A stretch of 64,000 nucleotides of DNA from Lachnospiraceae bacterium (lineage in GTDB: Bacteria; Bacillota; Clostridia; Lachnospirales; Lachnospiraceae). The stretch is from positions 124,001 through 188,000 of the forward strand of contig JAEDCQ010000001.1 in the NCBI GenBank assembly GCA_016294075.1. Direction: 5' to 3'. Below, piece by piece: positions 43,208 to 52,403 of the stretch (within the stretch, counting starts at the first letter, position 1; each line of letters begins with the position of its first letter). The notes under the pieces were generated by a model, which saw nothing but the letters and a program-made list of their open reading frames with translations, had not been told where the DNA came from and searched no databases. The position numbers were made by a program, and so were the translations under genes.

Positions 43208-43735
43208 ATGAAAAAAATATTAAGGGAAATATTGAGTACAAGTATTTATCTGCTCGTTGTACTCTTAGTTACTTATCTTATCGTGAAATACGTCGGAGTT
43301 CGTACGGAGGTAATCGGCCCTTCCATGCAGCCGACCTTATATGACGGCGACAATCTGATTACGGAAAAACTATCCTATCGTTTTGGAGAACCGGAACGTT
43401 TTGATGTTATTGTTTTCCCATTTAAACATGCTGAACGAACATATTATATAAAGCGGATTATCGGATTGCCCGGGGAAACGATACAGATTGATGGGGAAGG
43501 TAACATTTTCATAAATGGAGAAATTCTTGAGGAACACTACGGAAAAGAAGTAATAAAAAATCCCGGATTGGCATCGGAAGCCATTCATTTGGGAAGTAAT
43601 GAATATTTTGTATTGGGAGATAACCGTAACAACAGTTCAGACAGTCGTGACCCGAGTGTGGGAAATATCTACAGGAAGGATATTATTGGAAAGGCATGGA
43701 TTCGCTTCTGGCCTTCATTTTACAAGCTGAAATAA
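43208..43735 (+). CDS. lepB: Type I signal peptidase (second copy)
   Basis: A 175-residue signal peptidase with one N-terminal membrane helix (STSIYLLVVLLVTYLIVKY). Catalytic Ser is in IGPSMQPTL, Lys in YYIKRIIGLPGE, and the conserved VLGDNRNNSSDSR box is present, so the enzyme should be active. AAAAGGAGAG precedes the ATG, 14 bases after rbgA. Multiple type I signal peptidases are common in Firmicutes; substrate division between the two cannot be read from sequence. Confidence 0.93.
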   Translation: MKKILREILSTSIYLLVVLLVTYLIVKYVGVRTEVIGPSMQPTLYDGDNLITEKLSYRFGEPERFDVIVFPFKHAERTYYIKRIIGLPGETIQIDGEGNIFINGEILEEHYGKEVIKNPGLASEAIHLGSNEYFVLGDNRNNSSDSRDPSVGNIYRKDIIGKAWIRFWPSFYKLK

Positions 43736-43767
43736 ATTACAAAAGTGTATGGAAAGGCAGATACATC

Positions 43768-44532
43768 ATGGCCATATCGATTGGAGAAATAAAACAGATT
43801 TTAAATCAGTCATCCTTTACGGATTTACCGGAAGTTATGAAGCAGTATGAAGCAGACGAACGTGCGGGAGTCAAAAATGAATTAAAAAAGGCTAAAGCAC
43901 GTCTTCAAAAGTACGAACAGGAAAAGGAACGTACCTATGCACTTTCGGAATATGAGAGAAAATATGCTGATTATATGCATATCTGTGGAATTGATGAAGT
44001 AGGAAGAGGTCCCTTGGCGGGACCGGTCGTTGCAGGGGCAGTAATTTTACCCAAAGACTGCGATATCCTTTATATTAATGATTCAAAGCAGTTAAGTGAA
44101 AAAAAGAGAGAAGAGCTGTATGATATCATTATGGAAAAAGCGGTCGCGGTATCCGTCGGATATGCAAGTGTAGAGAGGATTGATGAAATTAATATATTGC
44201 AGGCAACCTATGAAGCCATGCGGGATGCTATCAGTAAATTGCCCGTATCACCCGATATATTATTAAATGATGCTGTTACAATACCGCAGGTTACGATACC
44301 GCAGATTCCGATTATCAAAGGGGATGCCAAAAGTATTTCTATCGGGGCCGCCAGTATTATTGCAAAGGTAACAAGAGACCGGCTGATGGTGGAATATGAT
44401 TCCGTTTTTCCGGAGTATGGTTTTGCTTCCAATAAAGGCTACGGCTCTGCCGCTCATATTGAAGCAATCAAAAAAAACGGACCATGTCCGATTCACAGAA
44501 GAAGCTTTATCGACAATTTTATTAACGGATAA
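43768..44532 (+). CDS. rnhB: Ribonuclease HII
   Basis: Removes ribonucleotides from RNA-DNA hybrids. The catalytic start CGIDEVGRGPLAGPVVAGAV is preceded by an N-terminal extension of ~75 residues as in Bacillus RnhB; INDSKQLSEKKREELYD, IIKGDAKSISIGAASI and SNKGYGSAAHI follow. The start at 43768 follows GGAAAGGCAG; a longer reading from 43696 would overlap lepB. The 254-residue length matches Firmicutes RnhB. It precedes the FliK-like gene, as in Bacillus where rnhB is followed by ylqG and ylqH. Confidence 0.95.
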   Translation: MAISIGEIKQILNQSSFTDLPEVMKQYEADERAGVKNELKKAKARLQKYEQEKERTYALSEYERKYADYMHICGIDEVGRGPLAGPVVAGAVILPKDCDILYINDSKQLSEKKREELYDIIMEKAVAVSVGYASVERIDEINILQATYEAMRDAISKLPVSPDILLNDAVTIPQVTIPQIPIIKGDAKSISIGAASIIAKVTRDRLMVEYDSVFPEYGFASNKGYGSAAHIEAIKKNGPCPIHRRSFIDNFING

Positions 44533-44568
44533 AAGGTATGCGGATTTTAGGTTAAACAGAGGGAATAT

Positions 44569-46167
44569 ATGGCAATTGATTTATTGAACCGGCTTACAAA
44601 AACGCAGACAAACAACACAGTGCAACAGGCGGCAGAAGCATTGAAAAATGCAGATTCAGCCGAGGCAGCCAGAATACTTAGGAGTGTTTATGCACTGAAA
44701 TCGGGAGATGTGTTACAGGGAGAACTTGTATCCTCAGATGGAAAAGATATCAGCCTGTTATTGGGAAATGCAATTTTATTAAATGCGAAAATGGATAAGG
44801 AGCTTTCACTTACTCCCGGACAGATTATGTCATTTACGGTAAGCAGCAATCAAAACGGAAAGCTGGCTTTAAGACCCTTGTTTGCAAATACCGGAATGGA
44901 GCAAAATGCCATGAAGGCATTGGAAGCTGCCAATATTCCGATTACTGATAAAACAATTTCTCTTGCCGAGGAAATGATGCGTCAGGGTATGGCAGTAAAT
45001 AAACAGAATTTGTCTGCTGTATATCGTCAGATGGGTATGTATCCGGATGCGGAAATAATGGATTTGGTCATGTTGCATAAAATGGAGATTCCGGTTTCAG
45101 ATGAAAATCTTTCCATGATGCGTTTATATCAGACAAACCGACACTATCTGTTTTCGGATTTACAGGGACTTAGCGGACAGCTTTCAGACTTCCTGTCAGA
45201 AATGATTCAAACACAGCCTACGGATGCTGTGCAGAATTTTATTCGGGGGTTTTTGGATATTTTTCAAGAACCATCGGATACTGTAATTCAGAATCAGGCT
45301 GCAGCCGTGCAGAATGCAGAAAATCATCAAGCTGCAGAATTACAGGATATGGCAGAAGGATTGAATATTCGGAAAGGTACAGCAACACAGGAAAATATGC
45401 AAAGTGATGTGCAAAATAATGTGCGGAATGCAGCGCATTTTGCACGGTATACGACGCCGGATGGAGAGCCGGAACTAAGTACGCGAAAAGAGGCCGAATT
45501 GTTAAGGCTTTTGCAGAAAGACAATATTCAAACTGAATCCGGGAAGGATAAGCTTACACAGAATCTGTTTTCCCTATTGAAGGAGCAGTTCTTAATGAAG
45601 CCGCAGGAAATGCAATCTGCGAATTATGTAAAAGTTTTTTTTGAACGCTTGAATGAACAGGTGGATAAATTACAGAATCTGATTAAAAATGCCGGAAAGG
45701 AAAATTCTGCATTAGGCAAAGAAGTAAATACCATAAAAAGTAATATACAGTTTATGAATCAGATTAATGAAATGTATCATTACGTACAGCTTCCGCTTAA
45801 AATGAACCAGGAGGGAGCAAACGGTGATTTATATGTATATAAACGGAAACAGCAAAAAACAGGAGAAGACGGTAAGCTGACCGCACTGCTGCATCTTTCC
45901 ATGCCGGTTTTAGGAAATATGGATGTTTTTCTTTCTTTGGAAAATCAGAAGCTGAGTACACGCTTTTGCATGGAAAAAGAGGAAATGATTGATTTTATCG
46001 AAGCACATATTGACAGATTAAATGAACGGTTAATGAAAAGAGGATATCAGGTACAGACAAGTGTTACAGCAGGAAATAAGGAAGAAGAGACTGTAATCGA
46101 TACCATTATGAAGACTGAGCCGGCACTTAAGCTCTTTACTTCACAATCCTTTGACGCAAGATGTTAA
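44569..46167 (+). CDS. FliK-like protein with C-terminal hook-length-control-like domain (YlqG position)
   Basis: A 532-residue protein without membrane helices, rich in Gln, Asn and Met in the middle (~240-290), where it is probably disordered. The C-terminal ~100 residues (LLHLSMPVLGNMDVFLSLENQ to about ERLMKRGYQVQ) resemble the Flg_hook domain of FliK, which senses hook length and talks to FlhB. The next gene encodes a free FlhB-C-like domain, which strengthens this reading. The gene holds the place of B. subtilis ylqG downstream of rnhB. No flagellar genes lie in the window, so a role outside flagella is possible. Assignment of the N-terminal 400 residues is open. Confidence 0.7.
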   Translation: MAIDLLNRLTKTQTNNTVQQAAEALKNADSAEAARILRSVYALKSGDVLQGELVSSDGKDISLLLGNAILLNAKMDKELSLTPGQIMSFTVSSNQNGKLALRPLFANTGMEQNAMKALEAANIPITDKTISLAEEMMRQGMAVNKQNLSAVYRQMGMYPDAEIMDLVMLHKMEIPVSDENLSMMRLYQTNRHYLFSDLQGLSGQLSDFLSEMIQTQPTDAVQNFIRGFLDIFQEPSDTVIQNQAAAVQNAENHQAAELQDMAEGLNIRKGTATQENMQSDVQNNVRNAAHFARYTTPDGEPELSTRKEAELLRLLQKDNIQTESGKDKLTQNLFSLLKEQFLMKPQEMQSANYVKVFFERLNEQVDKLQNLIKNAGKENSALGKEVNTIKSNIQFMNQINEMYHYVQLPLKMNQEGANGDLYVYKRKQQKTGEDGKLTALLHLSMPVLGNMDVFLSLENQKLSTRFCMEKEEMIDFIEAHIDRLNERLMKRGYQVQTSVTAGNKEEETVIDTIMKTEPALKLFTSQSFDARC

Positions 46168-46180
46168 AAAGAGGCTGCTT

Positions 46181-46453
46181 ATGAACAAAGAAAAAATAAA
46201 AAGTGCAGTGGCATTGGAATATAATCCTAAGGAAGAGGCTCCGAAAATAATAGCAACGGGTAAAGGCATCCTTGCAGAAAAAATTATTGAAAAAGCAAAG
46301 GAAGCCAATGTGCCGATTCATCAGGATGAAAAGCTTGCCAAGACACTCTCGAAATTAGAGATAGGGGACATGATTCCTCCGGAGCTGTATAATGCGGTAG
46401 CGGAGGTCTTAGTGTTTGTGGATGCAATGGAAAAAATAAGGAGCAAAATGTAA
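46181..46453 (+). CDS. Stand-alone FlhB C-terminal domain-like protein (FlhX/YlqH)
   Basis: A 90-residue soluble protein matching only the cytoplasmic end of the type III export gate protein FlhB. AVALEYNPKEEAPKIIATGKGILAEKI corresponds (in short pieces) to the segment just after FlhB's NPTH autocleavage site, and IGDMIPPELYNAVAEVLVFV to its end. The cleavage motif and membrane part are absent, so it mimics the processed FlhB fragment. Start 46181 has GAGG upstream. It follows the FliK-like gene by 13 bases. In Bacillus the equivalent protein YlqH/FlhX can partly replace the FlhB domain. Confidence 0.85.
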   Translation: MNKEKIKSAVALEYNPKEEAPKIIATGKGILAEKIIEKAKEANVPIHQDEKLAKTLSKLEIGDMIPPELYNAVAEVLVFVDAMEKIRSKM

Positions 46454-46491
46454 AATGGGTTTGTCTGCCGGAGAGAAGCGGGAAGGACAGC

Positions 46492-46851
46492 TTGAATACA
46501 AGAAAAAAGGGAGCATTTTATGAGGATGTCGCCTGCAGACATCTTCAACAGCACGGCATCATTATTTTGGAAAGAAATTTCAGGTGTCGGATTGGCGAAA
46601 TTGATATTATCGGCAAAAAGAATGACTGTATCATTTTTTTTGAGGTAAAATACCGTCACTCGGATTATAACGGGGCGGCTCTTGCTGCGGTCGGATTCTC
46701 AAAACAAAAGAGAATCTGCCGGTGTGCGGATGTATACTGTATGCTCCATCCGTGGATTAAAAATATCCGATATGATGTTATTGGAATAACGGATACAAAG
46801 CTCGAATGGATTGAAAATGCTTTTTCTCATATCGGTTACAGCTGGAATTGA
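46492..46851 (+). CDS. YraN family (UPF0102) endonuclease-like protein
   Basis: A 119-residue protein with the Holliday-junction-resolvase-like pattern of UPF0102: GAFYEDVACRHLQQHG, ILERNFRCRIGEIDIIG and IIFFEVKYR, giving a D...E-x-K nuclease-like core. Activity has not been firmly shown for the family. It appears to start with TTG 46492, preceded by GAAGGACAGC. It sits near rnhB, its common neighbour in bacteria. The end lies 35 bases before the pgeF start. Confidence 0.88.
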   Translation: MNTRKKGAFYEDVACRHLQQHGIIILERNFRCRIGEIDIIGKKNDCIIFFEVKYRHSDYNGAALAAVGFSKQKRICRCADVYCMLHPWIKNIRYDVIGITDTKLEWIENAFSHIGYSWN

Positions 46852-46885
46852 GAAATCCGTGCATAAGCAGATTACAGGAAAGGGT

Positions 46886-47746
46886 ATGAAAAGAAGAATG
46901 GAATTTATTCGCAAAAAGCAGTATACGGCAATGCTTGATATGGAAAAAGACGGTGTAAGATACCTGCAATTTCCGGCTTTTACAAAGTCAGGAGTTTGCA
47001 GGCATTTGTTTTCTACAAGAATAGGCGGCGTCAGTACCGGAGATATCGGAACCATGAATCTGTCTTATTCAAGGGGAGACTTAAAAGAAAATGTGGATGA
47101 GAATTTTCGCAGAATTGCAGGAGTGTTAGGCTGTGATATCAGTGATTTTGTATTGTCACAGCAGACCCATACAACAAATGTAAGGCTTGTAACTGTAGCA
47201 GATAAGGGCAAAGGTGTTACGTGCGTTCAGGATTACAGGGATGTGGATGGGTTGATTACAAATGAGCCGGGGATTGTGTTATCTACATTTTATGCTGATT
47301 GTGTTCCACTGTTTTTTGTCGACCCCATAAAGAAGGTAATCGGTCTGTCCCACTCAGGATGGAGGGGAACAGTGGGAAAAATCGGCAAAGTGACGGTTGA
47401 AAAAATGACGGGGCATTATGGGTGTAATCCGGAAGATATTCTTGCGGCGGTCGGACCTTCCATCTGTGCCGACTGCTATGAAGTCAGCATGGATGTGGCG
47501 GATGAATTCAAAAATGCTTTTTTCGAAGCTGAAAACAGGGATAAAATTATTCTTCCGAAATCAGAAAATAAGGCTATGCTGGATTTATGGCAGGCCAATT
47601 TGGCCGTTTTATTACAAGCGGGGATTAGGAAAGAACATATTACGCTGCCGGATATCTGTACGGCATGTAATAAGGAACTTTTGTTTTCTCATCGTGCAAG
47701 CGGTGGAAAACGCGGAAATATGGGAGCATTTCTTGTACTGAATTAA
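46886..47746 (+). CDS. pgeF: Peptidoglycan editing factor PgeF (YfiH/laccase-domain family)
   Basis: The 286-residue product belongs to the multicopper-polyphenol-oxidoreductase (DUF152) family, now viewed as editing misincorporated amino acids in cell-wall precursors. Signatures are HLFSTRIGGVSTG, QQTHTTNV, ADCVPLFFVDP, LSHSGWRGTVGKI, VGPSICADCYEV and a Cys/His end (CTACNKELLFSHRASGGKRGN in parts), giving the metal-binding His/Cys set. ATG 46886 follows AGGAAAGGG; an alternative ATG at 46898 is possible, while longer readings overlap yraN. No clear terminator follows. Confidence 0.9.
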   Translation: MKRRMEFIRKKQYTAMLDMEKDGVRYLQFPAFTKSGVCRHLFSTRIGGVSTGDIGTMNLSYSRGDLKENVDENFRRIAGVLGCDISDFVLSQQTHTTNVRLVTVADKGKGVTCVQDYRDVDGLITNEPGIVLSTFYADCVPLFFVDPIKKVIGLSHSGWRGTVGKIGKVTVEKMTGHYGCNPEDILAAVGPSICADCYEVSMDVADEFKNAFFEAENRDKIILPKSENKAMLDLWQANLAVLLQAGIRKEHITLPDICTACNKELLFSHRASGGKRGNMGAFLVLN

Positions 47747-47820
47747 GAATATTTTAATAATTTGCAACTTTTGACTTAATAAAAATATGTTTTACTAAAT
47801 ATTGAAAAGGGAGATAACGT

Positions 47821-48513
47821 ATGACAAACATTTTAGTATGTGATGATGACAAAGAAATAGTGGATGCCATAGAAATATACCTGATGCAGGAAGGTTATGG
47901 GATTGTTAAGGCTTATAACGGGGAAGAAGCTATTGAACAGTTAAAGAAAAATGATATCAAACTGATGATAATAGATATCATGATGCCAAAGCTGGACGGT
48001 ATACGTGCAACCATGAGAATACGTGAATACAGCAGCATACCGATTCTGTTCTTATCGGCAAAATCGGAGGACTCCGATAAAATACTCGGATTGAATATCG
48101 GTGCGGATGATTATATTACAAAACCGTTTAATCCATTGGAACTGATTGCAAGGGTTAAAAGCCATCTGAGGCGTTATACGAAACTGGGTAATGAAGTAGA
48201 GAATGATGATAATATCTACAAAGCAGGCGGACTATTGATTAATGATGAGACAAAAGAGGTTACTGTGGAAGGAGAGTCCGTTAAGCTTACCCCAATCGAA
48301 TATAATATTCTGCTGCTTCTTGTAAAAAATCAGGGCAGGGTTTTCTCCATTGACCAGATATATGAAAATATCTGGGAAGAAGAAGCTATAGGTGCTGATA
48401 ATACGGTTGCGGTACATATCAGACACATCCGTGAAAAGATTGAAATCAACCCAAAGGAGCCGAGGTATTTAAAGGTTGTCTGGGGCGTGGGCTATAAAAT
48501 AGAAAAACAATAG
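47821..48513 (+). CDS. OmpR/PhoB-type response regulator
   Basis: A 230-residue two-component regulator. The receiver domain has the acidic pocket (CDDD, residues 7-10), phospho-acceptor Asp 52 (IIDIMMPKLDG), conserved Ser/Thr (FLSAKSED) and Lys (DDYITKPFNP). A winged-helix DNA-binding domain follows (LTPIEYNILLLL to VWGVGYKIE). The histidine kinase gene follows by 40 bases, so they form a pair. The 74-base upstream gap holds TTGACT at 47771 but no well-spaced -10 box. The receiver resembles the VanR/VncR-like group common in Clostridia; the signal is unknown. Confidence 0.93.
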   Translation: MTNILVCDDDKEIVDAIEIYLMQEGYGIVKAYNGEEAIEQLKKNDIKLMIIDIMMPKLDGIRATMRIREYSSIPILFLSAKSEDSDKILGLNIGADDYITKPFNPLELIARVKSHLRRYTKLGNEVENDDNIYKAGGLLINDETKEVTVEGESVKLTPIEYNILLLLVKNQGRVFSIDQIYENIWEEEAIGADNTVAVHIRHIREKIEINPKEPRYLKVVWGVGYKIEKQ

Positions 48514-48553
48514 GCAGGTTTGGCTGTGCCTGATAAGAAAGGAAATTATCGGA

Positions 48554-50887
48554 ATGAAGGCTAAAACGGGAAGAGGATTCAGAGAAATTGTAATATGGGT
48601 AAACCGGATTACCGCGGTAGTGACGGCAGTATGTCTTCTGCTCTTATTTGTGTCTTCCGTAATTACGGTACATGGAAATAAAAAAACATATTTATATCAA
48701 AAAACACCTGTTGAACGAAATAATACGGCATTTGAGGATTCATCACTTTTCTCTGATATTTTACAGGATCAGATTGCCGATATTACAAGAATGTGCGTTA
48801 TCCGTAATCAATTAGAGACAAACGGAAGCTATGACGGTAAAAAGATTATCGATATTTCTTCTTTTGCAAACAGAGATGATATTCCTGCAGAAAAAAATGT
48901 TACGGCACAGTATTATCTGGATGATTTGATTAAATGGGGTAATTACGGCTTTGATTACGAAACAAAGGGTAATCGAAGTGAATTGTTTAACCGGTATAAA
49001 ACGATTGAGGGAAAGGAACTTAAGGACTATGCAACGACGGATGAAGAATATAAGACGCTAGTTACAAATCTTCAAACTACGGCATCCGAGCTTTTCCAGA
49101 ATTATACGGAATATACAAAATACCTGAAAAAATATGCGGCCGGGCAGACAAATATTGTTTTCTGTTATGGCTTTAAAAATGATGATACTATATCTTATTA
49201 TTCCAATCTGGATAAAAATCCGGTGGGGATGTCTGCAGATGATATTACAGCAATGTTTGCAAAATACAAGCGCTTTATTGCTTACAATCCGGATAAGATG
49301 CAGATTAGCACCAATACTTCGTTGAATGCACAGAATATGCGTAATATTCTAATGCAGTATGAATATTCGTTTCAGGATGATTCCCGAATCTGGATAGGAA
49401 TACCGGATGCATACGGACAATATGGAAATGATGATATTTTAAGTGAAGCATACAAATTATATTCGGAACCGGAGCCGTATTTTCTTCTGTGGCTTTTTAC
49501 AGCGGCAGTGTCGGCTGTATTATTTGTAATATCATTTTTGGCAATGACAAAAATAGAAACTGTTGTTATTTTTGAAGGCAGAAGAGCATCACGTATGGAA
49601 AAAAGCGGAAGAATATGGCTGGAGGTTTATCTGCTGTTTTGGATTCTGGCTATTGTGGGTTTTGTTTACATTTTATCCGAGCTTTGGCAGAATCTGAACC
49701 GGAGTGTCGAAAACGTGTATATGGCAGCAGTGGCTCTGGGTGTAACGGTATTCCTGTTTCATATTATTTTTTCACAATTGTACCTGTGTGGCATACGAAA
49801 AATAAGAGGAGGAAATCTGTTTAAAAATTCCCTTTTTTACGCTTTGGTAAAAAAACTGAAGGCCGGATTTGTGGAGACATATGACAATGGTTCCCTCGTC
49901 AGCAGAACGTGGCTTCCCTATCTGTTATTCCTGTGTCTGAATCTTGTTTTGGTGCTTTGGGATTTAAAGGGAATTGTGATAGCTTTTATATTTGATATGG
50001 CAATTGGTTCATGGCTGTATGTAAATACAAAAGAACGCGAGAAAATTGTACAGGGGATTGAGAAGATAAAAAGCGGAGACTTTACCTATAAAGTGCCGGT
50101 GGAGCATCTGCACGGAGATAATCTGATTCTTGCCAAATCGGTAAACAGTATCGGAGCATCTATTCATAAGGCAGTGGAAACAAGCATGAAGGATGAGAAA
50201 ATGAAAGCTGACCTGATTACAAATGTTTCCCATGATATTAAGACACCGCTTACTTCGATTATTAATTATGTGGATTTGATTAAACGTGAAAATATTAAGG
50301 ATGAAAAAATCAGAAATTATGTTCAGGTTCTGGATACGAAATCCCAGCGTTTAAAGCAATTGACGGATGATTTGGTCGAGGTGTCAAAAATAACCTCCGG
50401 GAACATTTCGCTTCAGTTTGACAGAATTAATTTTGTGGAATTTATTAATCAGGTATTTGGAGAATTTGCAGAAAAATTTGAAGACAGGGAATTAACGGTT
50501 TTTAAAAATCTTCCTTCAAATCCGGTTTACGTTAAAGTGGACAGCCGACACATTTTCCGTGTAATTGAGAATTTATATAATAATATCAGTAAATATGCCA
50601 TGGAGGGAACGAGGGTATATTTAACGATGGAAGAGTTTTATGATGAAGCAATGTCTAAGAAAAGAGTTTCCTTTGCTGTAAAAAATATATCGGCACAGCC
50701 TTTAAATGTCAGTGCAGAGGAATTGATGGAGCGATTTGTACAGGGTGACGAATCAAGAAAAAGTGAAGGAAGCGGATTGGGTCTCTCCATTGCCAAAAAT
50801 CTTACCAGGTCTATGGAAGGTGACTTTGAACTGCAATTAGACGGGGATTTATTTAAGGTAATCTTAACATTTGATGTGATGGATTAA
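48554..50887 (+). CDS. Membrane sensor histidine kinase with large extracellular domain and six membrane helices
   Basis: A 777-residue kinase partner of the preceding regulator. One N-terminal helix (~15-33) is followed by a ~275-residue extracellular region with many Asn/Tyr/Asp, then five more helices (~309-331, 355-379, 389-412, 453-471, 473-490) and a HAMP-like linker. The dimerisation domain has the phospho-His at 560 (VSHDIKTPLTSI). The ATPase domain has N-box ENLYNNISKYA and G-box GSGLGLSIAKNL. The helix-rich middle resembles kinases that sense within the membrane. No adjacent target gene reveals the signal. A terminator closes the pair. Confidence 0.93.
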   Translation: MKAKTGRGFREIVIWVNRITAVVTAVCLLLLFVSSVITVHGNKKTYLYQKTPVERNNTAFEDSSLFSDILQDQIADITRMCVIRNQLETNGSYDGKKIIDISSFANRDDIPAEKNVTAQYYLDDLIKWGNYGFDYETKGNRSELFNRYKTIEGKELKDYATTDEEYKTLVTNLQTTASELFQNYTEYTKYLKKYAAGQTNIVFCYGFKNDDTISYYSNLDKNPVGMSADDITAMFAKYKRFIAYNPDKMQISTNTSLNAQNMRNILMQYEYSFQDDSRIWIGIPDAYGQYGNDDILSEAYKLYSEPEPYFLLWLFTAAVSAVLFVISFLAMTKIETVVIFEGRRASRMEKSGRIWLEVYLLFWILAIVGFVYILSELWQNLNRSVENVYMAAVALGVTVFLFHIIFSQLYLCGIRKIRGGNLFKNSLFYALVKKLKAGFVETYDNGSLVSRTWLPYLLFLCLNLVLVLWDLKGIVIAFIFDMAIGSWLYVNTKEREKIVQGIEKIKSGDFTYKVPVEHLHGDNLILAKSVNSIGASIHKAVETSMKDEKMKADLITNVSHDIKTPLTSIINYVDLIKRENIKDEKIRNYVQVLDTKSQRLKQLTDDLVEVSKITSGNISLQFDRINFVEFINQVFGEFAEKFEDRELTVFKNLPSNPVYVKVDSRHIFRVIENLYNNISKYAMEGTRVYLTMEEFYDEAMSKKRVSFAVKNISAQPLNVSAEELMERFVQGDESRKSEGSGLGLSIAKNLTRSMEGDFELQLDGDLFKVILTFDVMD

Positions 50888-50943
50888 ATAATGAATTCCG
50901 TACGTTTAACAAAATAATTTTACGGAAATAATTTTAACAAATA

Positions 50944-50985
50944 AAATAGAAAAGGGACATTACAAATGTCTTTTTTCTATTTTTA
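50944..50985 (+). terminator. Terminator after the histidine kinase gene
   Basis: A long stem of about 18 pairs (AAATAGAAAAGGGACATT with AATGTCTTTTTTCTATTT, including G-T pairs) around a short loop, ending in a T-rich run. Confidence 0.85.
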
Positions 50986-50986
50986 T

Positions 50987-51015
50987 TTGTCTTAACAGGA
51001 AAAGTCTAGTAAAAT
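50987..51015 (+). promoter_or_regulatory. Promoter of the DUF512-der-plsY-gpsA operon
   Basis: TTGTCT (50987-50992), 17-base spacer, TAAAAT (51010-51015), just after the histidine kinase terminator and 20 bases before the first gene. Confidence 0.6.
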
Positions 51016-51035
51016 GGTATTCGGAGGCATTTGCT

Positions 51036-52394
51036 ATGAAAATGAAGGAGCATATTATTAAAAAGATAATCCCGGGAAGCATTGCGGAAGAGCTGGAGAT
51101 TGAGCCGGGTGATGTTTTGTTACAGATAAATGAACACGAAATTGAGGATATATTTGATTATCAGTATTTTTGTGAGGATGTTTCTCTTGTTATTTCAATC
51201 AGGAAACCAAACGGTGAGGAATGGGATTTAGAAATTGAAAAGGATGAGGATGAGGATTTGGGAATCATTTTTGAAAACGGCCTGATGGATGATTACCGTT
51301 CCTGCTCCAATAAATGTATTTTCTGTTTTATTGACCAGATGCCGAAGGGAATGCGTGAAACACTGTACTTTAAGGATGATGATGCCAGACTGTCTTTTTT
51401 ACAGGGGAATTATATTACATTGACCAATATGTCGGATAGAGATGTTGATAAGGTGATACAATATCATTTATCACCGATTAATATTTCGTTTCAGACAACA
51501 AATCCCGAACTGCGATGTAAGATGCTGAACAACCGTTTTGCGGGAGATGCTTTAAAAAAAGTGAAGTGTTTTTATGATGCAGGCATTGAGATGAACGGAC
51601 AGATTGTTCTTTGTAAGGGCGTGAATGACAAAGAGGAATTGGATCGTACTCTGCATGATTTATATGGATATCTGCCACATTTAAGAAGTGTTTCCATTGT
51701 TCCGGTTGGTCTTTCCAAATACAGAGACGGGTTGTTTCCGTTAGAACCGTTTGAAAAAAATGATGCGCTTGCTCTTATTGATACGGTTGAACGCTGGCAG
51801 GAAAAGGCAATGGCGGAGTTTGACCTGCATTTTGTACATGCTTCTGATGAGTGGTATATACTTGCAGAAAAGCAACTGCCGGATGAAGAAAGCTATGATG
51901 ATTATTTACAGCTTGAAAACGGTGTCGGCATGGTCAGGCTTATGCTGGATGAATTTGAAGAAGAGTGGAAGGTTGCTGTGGCTAAGAGGCAGGCATTTAT
52001 GAAAATACCTGATACAGAACGGCCGGCAAATATGTTTAAAAAAGAAAAAATAACCGTCATTACCGGAAGGCTCGTTTATCCGTATATTTGTGATATGGCA
52101 GAGCGCACAATGTCTGCTTTTCCCGAAAAGGAAATACAGGTTCTTCCGATTATAAATCATTTCTTTGGAGAGCGGATTACGGTAACCGGTCTTTTGACGG
52201 GACAGGATATCATAAAACAGTGTAAGGAAGTAAATTTGGGTAACAGGCTTCTGCTTCCGGAAAATGTTTTGCGGAGTGGTGAAACGGTCCTTTTGGATGA
52301 TATAACGGTTGAAGATATTCAAAAATCTTTACAAGTTCCTATAGATATTGTAAAATCAAGCGGATATGGTTTTTTGGATTGTATTTTAAAATGA
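51036..52394 (+). CDS. DUF512 protein: PDZ-like domain plus radical-SAM-like Cys motif
   Basis: A 452-residue conserved protein of unknown reaction. An N-terminal PDZ-like domain (~1-70; IIPGSIAEELEIEPGDVLLQIN) is followed by CSNKCIFCFIDQMP, a CxxxCxxC cluster motif of radical SAM type, then a TIM-barrel-like stretch (YITLTNMSDRDVDKV) and the C-terminal DUF512 domain (VITGRLVYPYI, LTGQDIIKQC). The family is almost always next to der in Firmicutes, as here (9 bases upstream), which suggests a link to ribosome or tRNA maturation (inference). GGAGG precedes the ATG; a second ATG two codons on is possible. Confidence 0.88.
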   Translation: MKMKEHIIKKIIPGSIAEELEIEPGDVLLQINEHEIEDIFDYQYFCEDVSLVISIRKPNGEEWDLEIEKDEDEDLGIIFENGLMDDYRSCSNKCIFCFIDQMPKGMRETLYFKDDDARLSFLQGNYITLTNMSDRDVDKVIQYHLSPINISFQTTNPELRCKMLNNRFAGDALKKVKCFYDAGIEMNGQIVLCKGVNDKEELDRTLHDLYGYLPHLRSVSIVPVGLSKYRDGLFPLEPFEKNDALALIDTVERWQEKAMAEFDLHFVHASDEWYILAEKQLPDEESYDDYLQLENGVGMVRLMLDEFEEEWKVAVAKRQAFMKIPDTERPANMFKKEKITVITGRLVYPYICDMAERTMSAFPEKEIQVLPIINHFFGERITVTGLLTGQDIIKQCKEVNLGNRLLLPENVLRSGETVLLDDITVEDIQKSLQVPIDIVKSSGYGFLDCILK

Positions 52395-52403
52395 GAGGTA
52401 ACG

